Positions 26,131-35,779 of a stretch of 64,000 nucleotides of DNA are shown in pieces. The stretch is from contig NZ_FCOL02000006.1 of the NCBI RefSeq assembly GCF_001544515.1, positions 124,001 to 188,000 on the forward strand. The letters run 5' to 3'. The DNA comes from Caballeronia terrestris. GTDB taxonomy: Bacteria; Pseudomonadota; Gammaproteobacteria; Burkholderiales; Burkholderiaceae. A model generated the notes under the pieces. It saw only the letters and a list, made by a program, of their open reading frames with translations, did no database searches and had not been told where the DNA came from. Positions within the stretch are counted from its first letter, which is position 1. Each line of letters starts with the position of its first letter. The position numbers were made by a program, and so were the translations under genes.

Positions 26131-26664
26131 ATGCCCGCCCTCAAACTCTCTCCCGCTCAACGTGCCGATCTGCGCTCGCAGGCCCACGCGCTCAAGCCCG
26201 TCGTTCTCGTCGGCGCTGAAGGGCTGACCGAAGCCGTGCTGGCCGAAATCGAAGTCCACCTCGACGCCCATCAGCTCATCAAGATCCGCGTTTTCGGCGA
26301 CGAGCGCGACGCGCGCGTTGCAATGTACGAGGAAATCTGCGATAGCCTCAAGGCCGCGCCTGTCCAGCATATCGGCAAGCTGCTCGTGATCTGGAGGCCC
26401 GAAGATACGACCCCAGTGAAGGCATCGGGCCGCCGCTCCACGATGCCGAGCGCCCGCGAAGCCGCCGCCGAGCCGACGACCAAGGGCCGCGCGCCGCGCA
26501 TCGTGAAGGCGGTGAAGATCACACGCGATGCGCCAACCGTGCGCAAGCCGAAGAAGGAAAAGCTGCTCGTGCGCGGCAACGAGCGCGTGACGGCTGGCGG
26601 CAATGTCAAGCGCGCGAAAAAGCGCCAGACGAGCGCCAAGCGCCAGCATCAGACGTCGAAATAA
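26131..26664 (+). CDS. yhbY: CRM-domain RNA-binding protein YhbY
   Basis: 177 aa. Residues 1-90 are a CRM/YhbY domain: LKLSPAQRADLRSQAHALKP, VVLVGAEGLTEAVLAEIE, LIKIRVFGD and GKLLVIWRP. In E. coli YhbY associates with pre-50S ribosomal particles. About 85 residues follow that are absent in E. coli (97 aa): a basic, Lys/Arg-rich low-complexity tail (KRAKKRQTSAKRQHQ) likely to add nonspecific RNA contacts. It is divergent from rlmE, another 50S maturation gene, and ends 63 nt from the convergent DUF4149 gene. Confidence 0.9.
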   Translation: MPALKLSPAQRADLRSQAHALKPVVLVGAEGLTEAVLAEIEVHLDAHQLIKIRVFGDERDARVAMYEEICDSLKAAPVQHIGKLLVIWRPEDTTPVKASGRRSTMPSAREAAAEPTTKGRAPRIVKAVKITRDAPTVRKPKKEKLLVRGNERVTAGGNVKRAKKRQTSAKRQHQTSK

Positions 26665-26697
26665 GGCATTGATTTCGGGCAGCGCCCGGAAAGACGT

Positions 26698-26720
26698 GGC
26701 GCCCGGACATCCCGGGCGCC
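26698..26720. terminator. Hairpin between convergent yhbY and DUF4149 gene
   Basis: GGCGCCCGG (26698-26706) pairs with CCGGGCGCC (26712-26720) across ACATC in the gap between the two stops. There is no U tract, so it is only a candidate bidirectional terminator. Confidence 0.5.
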
Positions 26721-26727
26721 GGTGGCA

Positions 26728-27246
26728 TCAGCGACGCGCGCGCCGCGCCGCGACCGCGGCGGATTGTCCCCGGGCGACGACCGGCCCGGACGATGACGGT
26801 CCCGGCAGTCGCCACACGAGCAGCACACCCAGCAGGCTTTCGACGACATAAAACGCGCTCGACACGCCATGCAACATGCCGAACTGCTTGGCATAGGGCG
26901 AATTCGCGAGATCCGTACCTGCTTCTTGAGCTGCCACACGAAGCGAATTCATGAACGGCTGCAGGCCGAAATAGCCGATCAGCACACACAGCAGCATCAC
27001 TGCGACGATCCACCGCACGCGCTTGTAGTCGGCGAAACCGCCGCGCACCATGCGATTGGCGATCAAGAGCAGAATCAGCGCGCACACCACGCCCAGCATC
27101 GCTTCGATGCGGAAGATCTGCGCCGCCACCGACCCCGCCGACGCACGATCGAGCATCGAAAAAAGCACCGGCGCGGCGATAAACCCAAGGCTCAGCAAGC
27201 TGCCGACCCACGCCATTGCCACGATGCGGAAGAGTCGATGTGCCAT
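26728..27246 (-). CDS. DUF4149 membrane protein
   Basis: 172 aa, four predicted transmembrane helices: the first in RIVAMAWVGSLLSLGFIAAP, then around residues 45-65, 75-95 and 130-150, with a short basic Ala/Arg tail. Typical of the small DUF4149 family, which commonly sits after greA in Burkholderiales. Its ATG overlaps the greA stop (ATGA), so it is translationally coupled to greA. Function is unknown; the linkage to a transcription factor is probably only genomic. Confidence 0.85.
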   Translation of the reverse strand: MAHRLFRIVAMAWVGSLLSLGFIAAPVLFSMLDRASAGSVAAQIFRIEAMLGVVCALILLLIANRMVRGGFADYKRVRWIVAVMLLCVLIGYFGLQPFMNSLRVAAQEAGTDLANSPYAKQFGMLHGVSSAFYVVESLLGVLLVWRLPGPSSSGPVVARGQSAAVAARRARR

Positions 27247-27722
27247 CAGACGTACTTGACGGAGATGATTTCGTATTCGCGCGCGCCGCCCGGCGCCTGC
27301 ACCGACGCGATATCGCCATCCGTCTTGCCGATCAGCGCCCGCGCGATCGGCGAGCTGATCGACACGAGGCCGTGATCGATGTCGGCTTCGTCGTCGCCGA
27401 CGATCTGGTACTTCACCGGCTTGCCCGACTCCAGGTCCTCCAGCTCGACCGTCGCCCCGAACACCACGCGGCCGTCCGCTTCGACGGTGGTCGGATCGAT
27501 GACTTGCGCGGCGGCCAGCTTCGACTCGAGCTCGGCGATGCGGCCCTCGATGAAGCCCTGCTTTTCCTTCGCGGCGTCGTACTCGGCGTTTTCCGACAGA
27601 TCGCCCTGAGCCCGCGCTTCCGCGATCGAATTCACGACCGCCGGCCGCTCGACCGATTTCAGGCGTTGCAATTCCGCGCGCAGGAGTTCTGCGCCGCGCT
27701 TCGTCAATGGAACTGTGCTCAT
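27246..27722 (-). CDS. greA: Transcription elongation factor GreA
   Basis: 158 aa, standard length. N-terminal coiled coil ([18 protein letters not shown] ... [13 protein letters not shown]) with the tip acidic residues in [19 protein letters not shown] that reach the RNA polymerase active site and stimulate cleavage of backtracked RNA; the C-terminal FKBP-like domain ends ISVKYV. ATG 27722 ([10 protein letters not shown]) is chosen over the six-codon upstream extension. It follows carB after a large terminator-like hairpin and overlaps the DUF4149 gene. Confidence 0.96.
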   Translation of the reverse strand: MSTVPLTKRGAELLRAELQRLKSVERPAVVNSIAEARAQGDLSENAEYDAAKEKQGFIEGRIAELESKLAAAQVIDPTTVEADGRVVFGATVELEDLESGKPVKYQIVGDDEADIDHGLVSISSPIARALIGKTDGDIASVQAPGGAREYEIISVKYV

Positions 27723-27754
27723 AAACAACTCGAAGAACAAAAAACAGCCGTAAA

Positions 27755-27812
27755 AAAATTACCGCGGTTAAGTGCATCTCCCGGTAAGAAGGGAGACGCC
27801 GCTTAACCGCGG
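27755..27812 (-). terminator. Large nested terminator after carB
   Basis: Outer arms CCGCGGTTAAG (27762-27772) and CTTAACCGCGG (27802-27812) are perfect; inside, TCTCCC and GGGAGA make a second stem. On the minus strand TTTTTTT follows within 3 nt. It separates carAB from greA. Confidence 0.85.
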
Positions 27813-27843
27813 CCCTTGAAGCCAAAAACCAATAATCGAGGCC

Positions 27844-30800
27844 TTAGTTTAGGCGAGCATGCAGACCTTGTAAATCATAGACTTCCAGGTCCTTCAGATA
27901 ACGCAGCCCCTCGACCGCCGCCCGCGCGCCCGACATCGTCGTGTAGTACGTGACCTTGTTGGCCTGCGCGCTCATGCGGATCGAGCGCGAATCGGCAATC
28001 GCGGCGCGCGTTTCGTCGACGGTCGTGAAGACGAGTGCGATCTCGCCGTTCTTGATCATGTCGACGATGTGCGGACGGCCGTCCTTCACCTTGTTCACGA
28101 CCTTCACCGGAACGCCCGCCGCCTGGATCGCGGCCGCCGTGCCCTTGGTCGCGGCGATCGGATAGCCGAGCTCGTGAAGCATGCTCGCAACCTCGACGGC
28201 CTTCGGCTTGTCGGCGTCCATCACGGTCAGGAGCACCGTGCCCGACTCCGGCAGGCGCGAGCCCGCCGCCAGTTGTGACTTGAAAAGCGCCTCGCCGAAG
28301 GTGCGGCCGACGCCCATCACTTCGCCCGTCGAGCGCATTTCGGGTCCGAGCACCGGATCGACTGCCGGGAACTTGACGAACGGGAACACCGCTTCCTTGA
28401 CGCTGAAGTACGGCGGAATCACTTCCTTCGTGACGCCCTGCTCCGCGAGCTTCTGGCCGACCATCGCGCGCGCGGCGATCTTGGCGAGCGGCAGGCCGGT
28501 CGCCTTCGACACATACGGCACCGTCCGCGACGCACGCGGATTCACTTCCAGCACGTAGATCACGTCCTTCTTCGAGCCGTCGTCCTGCGGCACTTGCTGG
28601 ATCGCGAACTGCACGTTCATCAGGCCGATCACGTTGAGCGCCTTCGCCATCGCGCCGGTCTGACGCTTCAGTTCGTCGACGGTTTCCTGCGACAGCGAGT
28701 ACGGCGGCAGCGAACAGGCCGAATCGCCCGAGTGCACGCCCGCCTGCTCGATGTGCTCCATCACGCCGCCGATGAACACCGCTTCGCCGTCCGAGATGCA
28801 ATCGACATCGCATTCGATCGCATCGTTCAGGAAGCGGTCGAGCAGCACCGGCGAATCGTTCGATACCTTCACGGCCTCGCGCATGTAGCGTTCGAGATCG
28901 CGCGGCTCGTGGACGATTTCCATCGCGCGCCCGCCCAGCACGTACGACGGACGCACGACGAGCGGATAGCCGATTTCCTCGGCGAGCTTCAGCGCTTCGT
29001 CCTCGGCGCGTGCCGTGCGGTTCGGCGGCTGGCGCAGGTTCAGGTCCTGCAGCAGCTTCTGGAAGCGCTCGCGGTCTTCGGCGGCATCGATCATGTCCGG
29101 CGACGTGCCGACGATCGGCACGCCGTTCGCTTCCAGATCGAGCGCGAGCTTGAGCGGCGTCTGGCCGCCGTACTGCACGATCACGCCGACCGGCTTTTCC
29201 AGATCGACGATCTCGAGCACGTCTTCGAGCGTCAGCGACTCGAAGTACAGGCGGTCGGATGTGTCGTAATCGGTGGAGACTGTCTCCGGATTGCAGTTGA
29301 CCATGATGGTTTCATAGCCGTCCTCGCGCATCGCGAGCGCGGCGTGCACGCAGCAATAGTCGAACTCGATGCCCTGCCCGATCCGGTTCGGGCCGCCGCC
29401 CAGCACCATGATCTTCTTTTTGTCCGTGGGATTCGCTTCGCACTCGTCCTCGTAGGTCGAGTACATGTAGGCGGTTTTCGTCGCGAATTCGGCGGCGCAG
29501 GTGTCCACGCGCTTGTAGACCGGGCGCACCTTCAGTTCGTGACGGCGCTTGCGCACGGCGGTCTGATTGGAGCCGGTCAGCTTCGCCAGCCTGCGATCGG
29601 AAAACCCGCTTTGCTTCAGATAAAGCAGTTCTTCCTTCGAAAGACTCTCAAGCGTGCGGCCTTGCAGCGCCTTTTCCTTGAGAATGATCTGTTCGATCTG
29701 CGCGAGGAACCACGGGTCGATCGACGTTTCCTCGAAGATTTCCTGCGCCGTGAGGCCCAGACGGAACGCGTCGCCGAGGAACCAGATACGGTCCGGCCCC
29801 GGTTCGCCGATCTCGCGGATCGCTTCGTCGCGGCTGGTGGTCTTTTCGTCGAGACCGTCGACGCCGACTTCCAGCCCGCGCAGCGCCTTCTGGAACGACT
29901 CCTGGAACGTGCGGCCGATCGCCATCACTTCGCCGACCGACTTCATCTGCGTCGTCAGGCGCGAATCGGCTTCGCGGAACTTCTCGAACGCGAAACGCGG
30001 AATCTTCGTGACGACGTAGTCGATCGTCGGTTCGAACGAGGCCGGCGTCTGGCCGCCGGTGATTTCGTTCTTCAGTTCGTCGAGCGTGTAGCCGACGGCG
30101 AGCTTCGCCGCGACCTTCGCGATCGGGAAGCCCGTCGCCTTCGATGCCAGCGCCGACGAACGCGACACGCGCGGATTCATTTCGATCACGACCATGCGGC
30201 CGTCGATCGGGTTGATCGCGAACTGCACGTTCGAGCCGCCCGTATCGACGCCGATCTCGCGCAGCACCGCGAGCGATGCGTTGCGCAGGATCTGGTATTC
30301 CTTGTCGGTGAGTGTCTGCGCGGGCGCAACAGTGATCGAATCGCCCGTGTGCACGCCCATCGGGTCGAGGTTTTCGATCGAGCAAACGATGATGCAGTTA
30401 TCCTTGGTGTCGCGGACCACTTCCATCTCGTACTCTTTCCAGCCGAGCAGCGACTCTTCGATCAGCAGCTCGCGCGTCGGCGAAAGATCCAGCCCCCGGC
30501 GACAGATTTCCTCGAACTCTTCCTTGTTGTACGCGATGCCGCCGCCCGAGCCGCCCAGCGTGAACGACGGACGGATGACGGTCGGATAGCCGCCGCTGCC
30601 AGTTTGCGCCGCGATATTGGCCTGCACCTGCAGCGCTTCCTCCATCGAATGCGCGATGCCCGACTTCGCCGACCCGAGGCCGATCTTTGTCATCGCGTCC
30701 TTGAACTTCTGGCGGTCCTCGGCCTTGTCGATAGCTTCCGGCGATGCGCCAATCAACTCGACCTTGTACTTTTCCAGCACGCCGTGATGGAAAAGATCGA

Positions 30801-31098
30801 GCGCGCAATTGAGCGCGGTCTGGCCGCCCATCGTCGGGAGGATCGCGTCCGGGCGCTCCTTCGCGATGATCCGCTCGACCACTTCCCACGAAATCGGCTC
30901 GATGTAGGTGACGTCGGCCGTGTTCGGGTCGGTCATGATCGTCGCGGGGTTGCTGTTGACGAGAATGACCTTGTAGCCCTCTTCACGCAGCGCCTTGCAC
31001 GCCTGCGCGCCCGAATAGTCGAACTCGCACGCCTGGCCGATGATGATCGGTCCCGCGCCGATGATGAGAATGCTCTTGATGTCTGTCCGCTTCGGCAT
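27844..31098 (-). CDS. carB: Carbamoyl-phosphate synthase large subunit
   Basis: 1084 aa, the expected size. Two homologous ATP-grasp halves, the first beginning [23 protein letters not shown] and the second [23 protein letters not shown], joined by an oligomerisation domain, with a C-terminal MGS-like allosteric domain (residues about 945-1080) that binds UMP and ornithine in E. coli. It makes carbamoyl phosphate for pyrimidine and arginine synthesis with CarA, which supplies ammonia from glutamine. carA lies 36 nt upstream; a strong terminator follows. Confidence 0.98.
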   Translation of the reverse strand: MPKRTDIKSILIIGAGPIIIGQACEFDYSGAQACKALREEGYKVILVNSNPATIMTDPNTADVTYIEPISWEVVERIIAKERPDAILPTMGGQTALNCALDLFHHGVLEKYKVELIGASPEAIDKAEDRQKFKDAMTKIGLGSAKSGIAHSMEEALQVQANIAAQTGSGGYPTVIRPSFTLGGSGGGIAYNKEEFEEICRRGLDLSPTRELLIEESLLGWKEYEMEVVRDTKDNCIIVCSIENLDPMGVHTGDSITVAPAQTLTDKEYQILRNASLAVLREIGVDTGGSNVQFAINPIDGRMVVIEMNPRVSRSSALASKATGFPIAKVAAKLAVGYTLDELKNEITGGQTPASFEPTIDYVVTKIPRFAFEKFREADSRLTTQMKSVGEVMAIGRTFQESFQKALRGLEVGVDGLDEKTTSRDEAIREIGEPGPDRIWFLGDAFRLGLTAQEIFEETSIDPWFLAQIEQIILKEKALQGRTLESLSKEELLYLKQSGFSDRRLAKLTGSNQTAVRKRRHELKVRPVYKRVDTCAAEFATKTAYMYSTYEDECEANPTDKKKIMVLGGGPNRIGQGIEFDYCCVHAALAMREDGYETIMVNCNPETVSTDYDTSDRLYFESLTLEDVLEIVDLEKPVGVIVQYGGQTPLKLALDLEANGVPIVGTSPDMIDAAEDRERFQKLLQDLNLRQPPNRTARAEDEALKLAEEIGYPLVVRPSYVLGGRAMEIVHEPRDLERYMREAVKVSNDSPVLLDRFLNDAIECDVDCISDGEAVFIGGVMEHIEQAGVHSGDSACSLPPYSLSQETVDELKRQTGAMAKALNVIGLMNVQFAIQQVPQDDGSKKDVIYVLEVNPRASRTVPYVSKATGLPLAKIAARAMVGQKLAEQGVTKEVIPPYFSVKEAVFPFVKFPAVDPVLGPEMRSTGEVMGVGRTFGEALFKSQLAAGSRLPESGTVLLTVMDADKPKAVEVASMLHELGYPIAATKGTAAAIQAAGVPVKVVNKVKDGRPHIVDMIKNGEIALVFTTVDETRAAIADSRSIRMSAQANKVTYYTTMSGARAAVEGLRYLKDLEVYDLQGLHARLN

Positions 31099-31134
31099 AA
31101 CTGCTCTCGGTAATGTGGTTCTGTTGCGTGCTAT

Positions 31135-32277
31135 TTACGCTGCGACTTTCTGCGTTTCCATCAGCTTGATGAAGCGGTCGAACAGATACGCGATGTCGTT
31201 CGGTCCCGGCGACGCTTCCGGATGGCCCTGGAAGCAGAACGCGGGCTTGTCGGTGAGCGCGAAGCCTTGCAGCGTGCCGTCGAAGAGCGAAACGTGCGTG
31301 ACCTTCGCGTTTGCGGGGAGCGTCGAGGCATCGACGGCGAAGCCGTGGTTCTGCGACGTGATCACGACGCGCCCGTCTTCGAGATCCTTCACCGGATGGT
31401 TCGCGCCGTGGTGGCCGGTCTTCATCTTCATCGTCTTCGCGCCGACGGCGAGACCCATGATCTGGTGGCCGAGGCAGATGCCGAACGTCGGAATGCCGCG
31501 CTCGATGAATTCGCGCGTCGCGCGGATCGCGTAGTCGCACGGTTCCGGGTCGCCGGGGCCGTTCGAGAGGAACACGCCGTCGGGGTTGAGCGCAAGGGCG
31601 TCAACGGCGGTGGCTTCGGCCGGCAGCACGGTGACGTGGCAGCCGCGCTCGGCGAGCATGCGCAGGATGTTGTACTTCACGCCGTAGTCGAACGCGACGA
31701 CGCGGTACTTCGGCGCTTCCTGCTTGCCGTAGCCGGATTCGAGCCGCCATTCGGTCTGCGTCCAGTCGTAGCTTTCCTTCGTCGACACGACTTTCGCGAG
31801 GTCCATGCCCGCGAGCCCCGGGAACGAGCGCGCGAGTTCGAGCGCTTTCGCTTCGTCGGTCGAGCCGGCGAGGATGCAGCCGTTCTGCGCGCCTTTGTCG
31901 CGCAGGATGCGCGTGAGCTTGCGCGTATCGATGCCCGCGATCGCGACGACGCCCTGCGCCTTCAGATAATCGCCGAGCGATTGCTCGCAGCGGAAATTGG
32001 AAGCGAGCACCGGCAGGTCACGGATGATCAGGCCGGCGGCATGGACTTTGGTGGCTTCGACATCCTCGGCATTCACGCCTACGTTGCCGATATGCGGATA
32101 GGTCAGCGTGACGATCTGGCGGGCGTAGCTCGGATCGGTGAGGATCTCTTGATAGCCGGTGATCGCGGTGTTGAACACCACTTCGCCGATCGTCGAACCG
32201 GCCGCGCCGATCGAATGACCACGAAAGACCGTGCCGTCGGCGAGTGCGAGAAGTGCTGGGGAAAATGACGGCAACAC
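31135..32277 (-). CDS. carA: Carbamoyl-phosphate synthase small subunit
   Basis: 380 aa glutamine amidotransferase. N-terminal CPSase domain ([17 protein letters not shown]), then a class I GATase domain with nucleophile Cys in [13 protein letters not shown] and His-Glu in [11 protein letters not shown]. Start is GTG 32277: AGGAG is 7 nt upstream and the product begins [15 protein letters not shown] as in related species. The frame runs on uninterrupted for 63 codons upstream to 32466, but that stretch has no CarA features and lies in the leader. Confidence 0.97.
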   Translation of the reverse strand: MLPSFSPALLALADGTVFRGHSIGAAGSTIGEVVFNTAITGYQEILTDPSYARQIVTLTYPHIGNVGVNAEDVEATKVHAAGLIIRDLPVLASNFRCEQSLGDYLKAQGVVAIAGIDTRKLTRILRDKGAQNGCILAGSTDEAKALELARSFPGLAGMDLAKVVSTKESYDWTQTEWRLESGYGKQEAPKYRVVAFDYGVKYNILRMLAERGCHVTVLPAEATAVDALALNPDGVFLSNGPGDPEPCDYAIRATREFIERGIPTFGICLGHQIMGLAVGAKTMKMKTGHHGANHPVKDLEDGRVVITSQNHGFAVDASTLPANAKVTHVSLFDGTLQGFALTDKPAFCFQGHPEASPGPNDIAYLFDRFIKLMETQKVAA

Positions 32278-32544
32278 GGGAGGCTCCTTGGGGAACACCC
32301 TGTTGCCGACCTGTCTGTCCGACTTCTGGGGGTTGCGCGCAGCCTGTTTGATGGCGCGCGCAGACCCGCATCGCGTGATTTGTGACGGGGCGCATGGTTC
32401 GCGGCGTGGCTGGCCTGGTCTTTTTCCGCATGGAGCGGGACAGTCGGCGCAGAGGGTCGGCGGCATGCGGCGCGTGCTACAAGGCGCGGCGGATGAACGG
32501 TATGTGGGAGGTAGGCGCTAGGGTGCGGGTTGATGTGCTCAAAC
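32278..32544 (-). other. Long leader of carAB mRNA (about 267 nt)
   Basis: If transcription starts at the TATAAT promoter near 32551, a leader of about 267 nt precedes carA. It contains an in-frame short reading frame from ATG 32466 and GC-rich inverted segments, including GTTGCGCGCAGCC with GGCGCGCGCAGACC at about 32332-32368 on the plus strand. No recognised attenuator is identifiable. Confidence 0.4.
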
Positions 32545-32550
32545 CTTCGA

Positions 32551-32580
32551 ATTATAGCGCGGAACCGCACTTCCCGCCAA
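32551..32580 (-). promoter_or_regulatory. Sigma-70 promoter upstream of carA
   Basis: On the minus strand TTGGCG (32580-32575) and a perfect TATAAT (32556-32551) are separated by 18 bp. Confidence 0.65.
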
Positions 32581-32603
32581 ATTTTGAGACTCGCGCGATG
32601 CAA

Positions 32604-32624
32604 GAGGCGTTCCAGGAACGCCTC
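32604..32624 (-). terminator. Hairpin after the MFS gene
   Basis: GAGGCGTTCC and GGAACGCCTC (arms at 32604-32613 and 32615-32624) form a perfect 10-bp inverted repeat with a 1-nt centre, 31 nt past the MFS stop. The U run after it is weak. Confidence 0.5.
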
Positions 32625-32655
32625 GGGACTTGCCCGGACGGCGCATGCGTTTCGA

Positions 32656-33888
32656 TTACGAGACGGCGCGCCCCGTCTTCTGCAGGACGCGGCTCGGCAG
32701 GACGTACCAGATCGCGCTCGCGATCTGCAGCGCAATCAGCACGCCCCATGCAGTCAGATGCGCGGCGGCAGGGTAATGTCCATCCTCGATCGGCCATTGC
32801 GAAAGCACGCCGCCGATTCCCACCTGGAAGCCGAAGATCAGCACGAAGATAACGAGCGTGAGCGTCGTGTTGGTCCGCCCGATCATGTGCGACGGAAAGT
32901 ATTCGGCGAGGACGGCGTAGCTCAGGATGCCGGTGCCCCCGAAGATGCCGTAAGCGGCGAGCAGCGCGGCCGGCGGCAGCGGCGCGCGAAACACCATCAG
33001 CAGTTGCACGAGCACGAAAAGCCCCATGCCGATGCCGCAGAACGCGTAGACCGAGACGCCCCGTCGCTCCAGGCTGCGCGCCGCCGCGCCGAAGCCAATG
33101 CAGCCGGCCATCATCGCGAAGCCGAGCACCGAGACGAGCGCCGCCGCGTGGCTGGCGCTGAGGCCCATCACGTCGAGCAGATAGGGGCGGATCCAGAGCG
33201 ACTGCATCGCGTAGAAGACGCCTTGGGTCACGACCGAGAACGACGCGATCTTCCAGAACGCCGCGCTGCGCAGGATGTGCCAAGTGCCCTTGAACTGCGT
33301 GACGATGTCGGCCTGATGATGGGCGTCGCGTTTCTCGGGCGCGAACAGCAGAATCGCGCCGGCGACGACGAGCGTGAACACGCCGAGCCCCGCGCACACG
33401 CCGCGCCAGCTCGCGACGGCCAGAAGCGAAGCCAGCGGCGACCCGACGACGACGCCGCCGAGTCCGCCCATCGCCATCGTCAGTCCGTTGACGAGCGGTA
33501 GCCGCGCGACGGGAAAATACTGCGCGGAGGCCTTGAACGCCGCGCTCAGGCACACCGAAACGCCCACGCCGATCAGGAGCCGCCCCGCCATCATGCCGGC
33601 GAGCCCGTGCGCCATGCCGAACACCCAGATGCCGAGCGCCGCAAAAATCAGCATGCCGGCAGTGACACGGCGCGGCCCGAAGTGGTCGAGCAGCACGCCG
33701 ACGGGAATCTGCGCGGCCGCGAAGCCGATGAAATAGAGCGAGGTGAGCAGGCCGAGGTCGGCGGCGGAGAGGCCGAGATCGTGCGTGATGAGCGGCGCGA
33801 AGCCCAGATTGACGCCCCGGAACACGTACGAGACGAAGTAACCGGCGGCGAACAGAAAAAAAACACGCAGACGGACGGAGGGCGTCAT
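32656..33888 (-). CDS. MFS transporter
   Basis: 410 aa, 12 predicted transmembrane helices with a central hydrophilic loop (EKRDAHHQADIVTQFKGTW). The N-terminal half has the MFS signature loop after helix 2, VGVLLDHFGPRRVTAGML (the DxxGRR-type motif), and FRGVNLGFAPLI in the first helix. This is a general anion or metabolite transporter of the ACS/NNP-like cluster; the substrate is not evident and no catabolic genes lie beside it. It precedes carA on the same strand but is separated by a hairpin and a separate promoter. Confidence 0.88.
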   Translation of the reverse strand: MTPSVRLRVFFLFAAGYFVSYVFRGVNLGFAPLITHDLGLSAADLGLLTSLYFIGFAAAQIPVGVLLDHFGPRRVTAGMLIFAALGIWVFGMAHGLAGMMAGRLLIGVGVSVCLSAAFKASAQYFPVARLPLVNGLTMAMGGLGGVVVGSPLASLLAVASWRGVCAGLGVFTLVVAGAILLFAPEKRDAHHQADIVTQFKGTWHILRSAAFWKIASFSVVTQGVFYAMQSLWIRPYLLDVMGLSASHAAALVSVLGFAMMAGCIGFGAAARSLERRGVSVYAFCGIGMGLFVLVQLLMVFRAPLPPAALLAAYGIFGGTGILSYAVLAEYFPSHMIGRTNTTLTLVIFVLIFGFQVGIGGVLSQWPIEDGHYPAAAHLTAWGVLIALQIASAIWYVLPSRVLQKTGRAVS

Positions 33889-33943
33889 TCGGTGCAGGCG
33901 CTTAATTTGGCTTTAAAGCGGGAGTTTAACTGCGCGACCAATT

Positions 33944-33971
33944 GAAAACGCCGTCACCTTGGTGACGGCGT
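33944..33971 (-). terminator. Rho-independent terminator after mltD
   Basis: ACGCCGTCACC (33948-33958) pairs with GGTGACGGCGT (33961-33971) across a 2-nt loop, followed on the minus strand by TTTTC. Confidence 0.85.
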
Positions 33972-33994
33972 GGGATAAAGGCATCGCGTGCGGG

Positions 33995-35620
33995 TTATTT
34001 CTTCTTGCTCTTCGCGGTCGCGGTTTTGGTCGCTGGTGCTACGGGCTTGGCCTCGCTTTTGGAGGAAACTTTCGTCACCTTGGCTGAAGCCGCTCCTGCC
34101 GATTTCCCCCCGCGCGACGATTTCGATTCCGGCGCGCTCGTGCCGATCTTCGTCACGCCGCCCCGGTTGCGGCTCGACGCCGACACGGTCTGCATACGCA
34201 CCGGACCAGGCTCGGCCGGCACCGCGCGCCCGTACGGCACGTGCAGCACCATCACCTGACCCGGCATGATCGCGTCGCGACGCGTGCGGTTCCATGCCCG
34301 CACCTGCGCGACCGATACGTCGTAACGATCGGCGAACGTCTCGATCGATTGCTGGCGGCGCACGCGGATCACCATGCGGCGCGTATCAGGCACGTCTGGC
34401 TCGACCGACAGCACGGCGCTTTCGGCGACGTCGGCGCTGATGTCTTCGTCGTCATCGTCGTTGCGCGGCACGACGATCGTCGAGCCCGGCTTCAGGCGCA
34501 TGCCCGCGGGAATGCGGTTGACCGACATCAGCGTGTCGGCATCGACGCCGATCTTCTCCGCGATCGCGGCCGGGCGCGAGCGCTCGGTGACGGTATAAGT
34601 CGTCCATGACGACAGCGCCCCGTTATACGTCTTGAGGTTGCGCTGGAACGCGGTGGCGTTGTCGAAGGGCAGCAAGATCTGCGGGTTCGTCGCGCCGAGA
34701 ATCACCGGCTTCGAAAACGACGGATTCAGCGAGCGGAATTCCTCCATCGGCATGCCGGCGAGCTTCGAGGCCATCGTCACGTCGATGTCGCGCGACGTCG
34801 TGACCGTCACGAAATACGGGTGATTCGGAATGTCCGGAAGCGTCAAGCCGTACATCTGCGGATTCGCGACGATGTTCTTGACCGCCTGCAGCTTCGGCAC
34901 GTAGTTGCGCGTCTCGTTGGGCATGCGCAGGCTTTCGTAGTCGGTCGGCAGGCCCGCCGCCTCGTTGCGCGCGATCGCGCGCTGCACGTTGCCCTCGCCC
35001 CAGTTGTATGCAGCGAGCGCGAGATGCCAGTCGCCGAACATGTCGTGCAGGCGCGTGAGATAGTCGAGCGCCGCGCTGGTCGAGGCCAGCACGTCGCGCC
35101 GGTCGTCCTGCCACATGTTTTGCTTCAGCTTGTAGTCGCGGCCGGTGCCCGGCACGAACTGCCACATCCCGGCTGCCTTCGCGACGGAAAGCGCCTGCGG
35201 ATTGAACGCCGATTCGATGAACGGAAGCAGCGCGAGTTCGGTCGGCATGTGCCGCTGCTCGAGTTCTTCGACGATGTGATACAGATATTTCTGAGAGCGC
35301 CCGGTCATGCGTTCAACGTAGTCCGGACGCTGCGCGTACCAGGACACCTGCATGTCGACGAGGTCGCTTTGCAGATCGGGAATCTGGAAGCCGCCGCGAA
35401 TCCGGCCCCACAGATCGGCGTCGCGGCCCGCGAGTGAATCGACCGACGTCTTGTCGACGTTGATGGTTTCCTTGGCGGCGGCGGTTCGTCGGATCGTGTC
35501 GGCTACGGCTTGCTGTTTCGAAGCGGAAGGCAGTGAGGAAAGGGAATTGGGCGCTGTCGGTCCTTGGCTGGCACAGGCGGCTAGCGTGAGGACGAGTAGC
35601 GCACTAAGAATCTGTCGCAT
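33995..35620 (-). CDS. mltD: Membrane-bound lytic murein transglycosylase D
   Basis: 541 aa lipoprotein (lipobox TLAAC, Cys16). The SLT/GH23 domain spans about residues 110-260: catalytic Glu in ALLPFIESAFNPQALS, then AAGMWQFVPGTGRDY and LALAAYNWGEGNV. Two LysM-like modules follow, TYTVTERSRPAAIAEKIGVD with the repeat near residue 415 (IRVRRQQSIETFADRYDVS), for peptidoglycan binding. It cleaves glycan strands to 1,6-anhydro products, later handled by NagZ, also encoded in this window. The C-terminal 60 residues are a Ser/Lys/Ala-rich basic tail. Usual family length is about 450, so the tail is an addition. Confidence 0.93.
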   Translation of the reverse strand: MRQILSALLVLTLAACASQGPTAPNSLSSLPSASKQQAVADTIRRTAAAKETINVDKTSVDSLAGRDADLWGRIRGGFQIPDLQSDLVDMQVSWYAQRPDYVERMTGRSQKYLYHIVEELEQRHMPTELALLPFIESAFNPQALSVAKAAGMWQFVPGTGRDYKLKQNMWQDDRRDVLASTSAALDYLTRLHDMFGDWHLALAAYNWGEGNVQRAIARNEAAGLPTDYESLRMPNETRNYVPKLQAVKNIVANPQMYGLTLPDIPNHPYFVTVTTSRDIDVTMASKLAGMPMEEFRSLNPSFSKPVILGATNPQILLPFDNATAFQRNLKTYNGALSSWTTYTVTERSRPAAIAEKIGVDADTLMSVNRIPAGMRLKPGSTIVVPRNDDDDEDISADVAESAVLSVEPDVPDTRRMVIRVRRQQSIETFADRYDVSVAQVRAWNRTRRDAIMPGQVMVLHVPYGRAVPAEPGPVRMQTVSASSRNRGGVTKIGTSAPESKSSRGGKSAGAASAKVTKVSSKSEAKPVAPATKTATAKSKKK

Positions 35621-35779
35621 GAACGTCTCGGGATTCCAAAAAATATGCTTGGAAATTTGGAGCCGATGGTACGGAAGCGTACAGCCGTCGTCAATATAAA
35701 AGACGGAAAAGCCAGCAAAATCCAGCCTCTGGCGACGTTTCCAACGTTTCGGATGAAGTTCGCTTCCAGTTCGCTGGGG

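Noticed and set aside
31135..32466. CarA extended to 443 residues
   Set aside because: GTG 32277 has a strong ribosome site and the conserved start; the extension has no CarA-like content, though it is noted under the leader.
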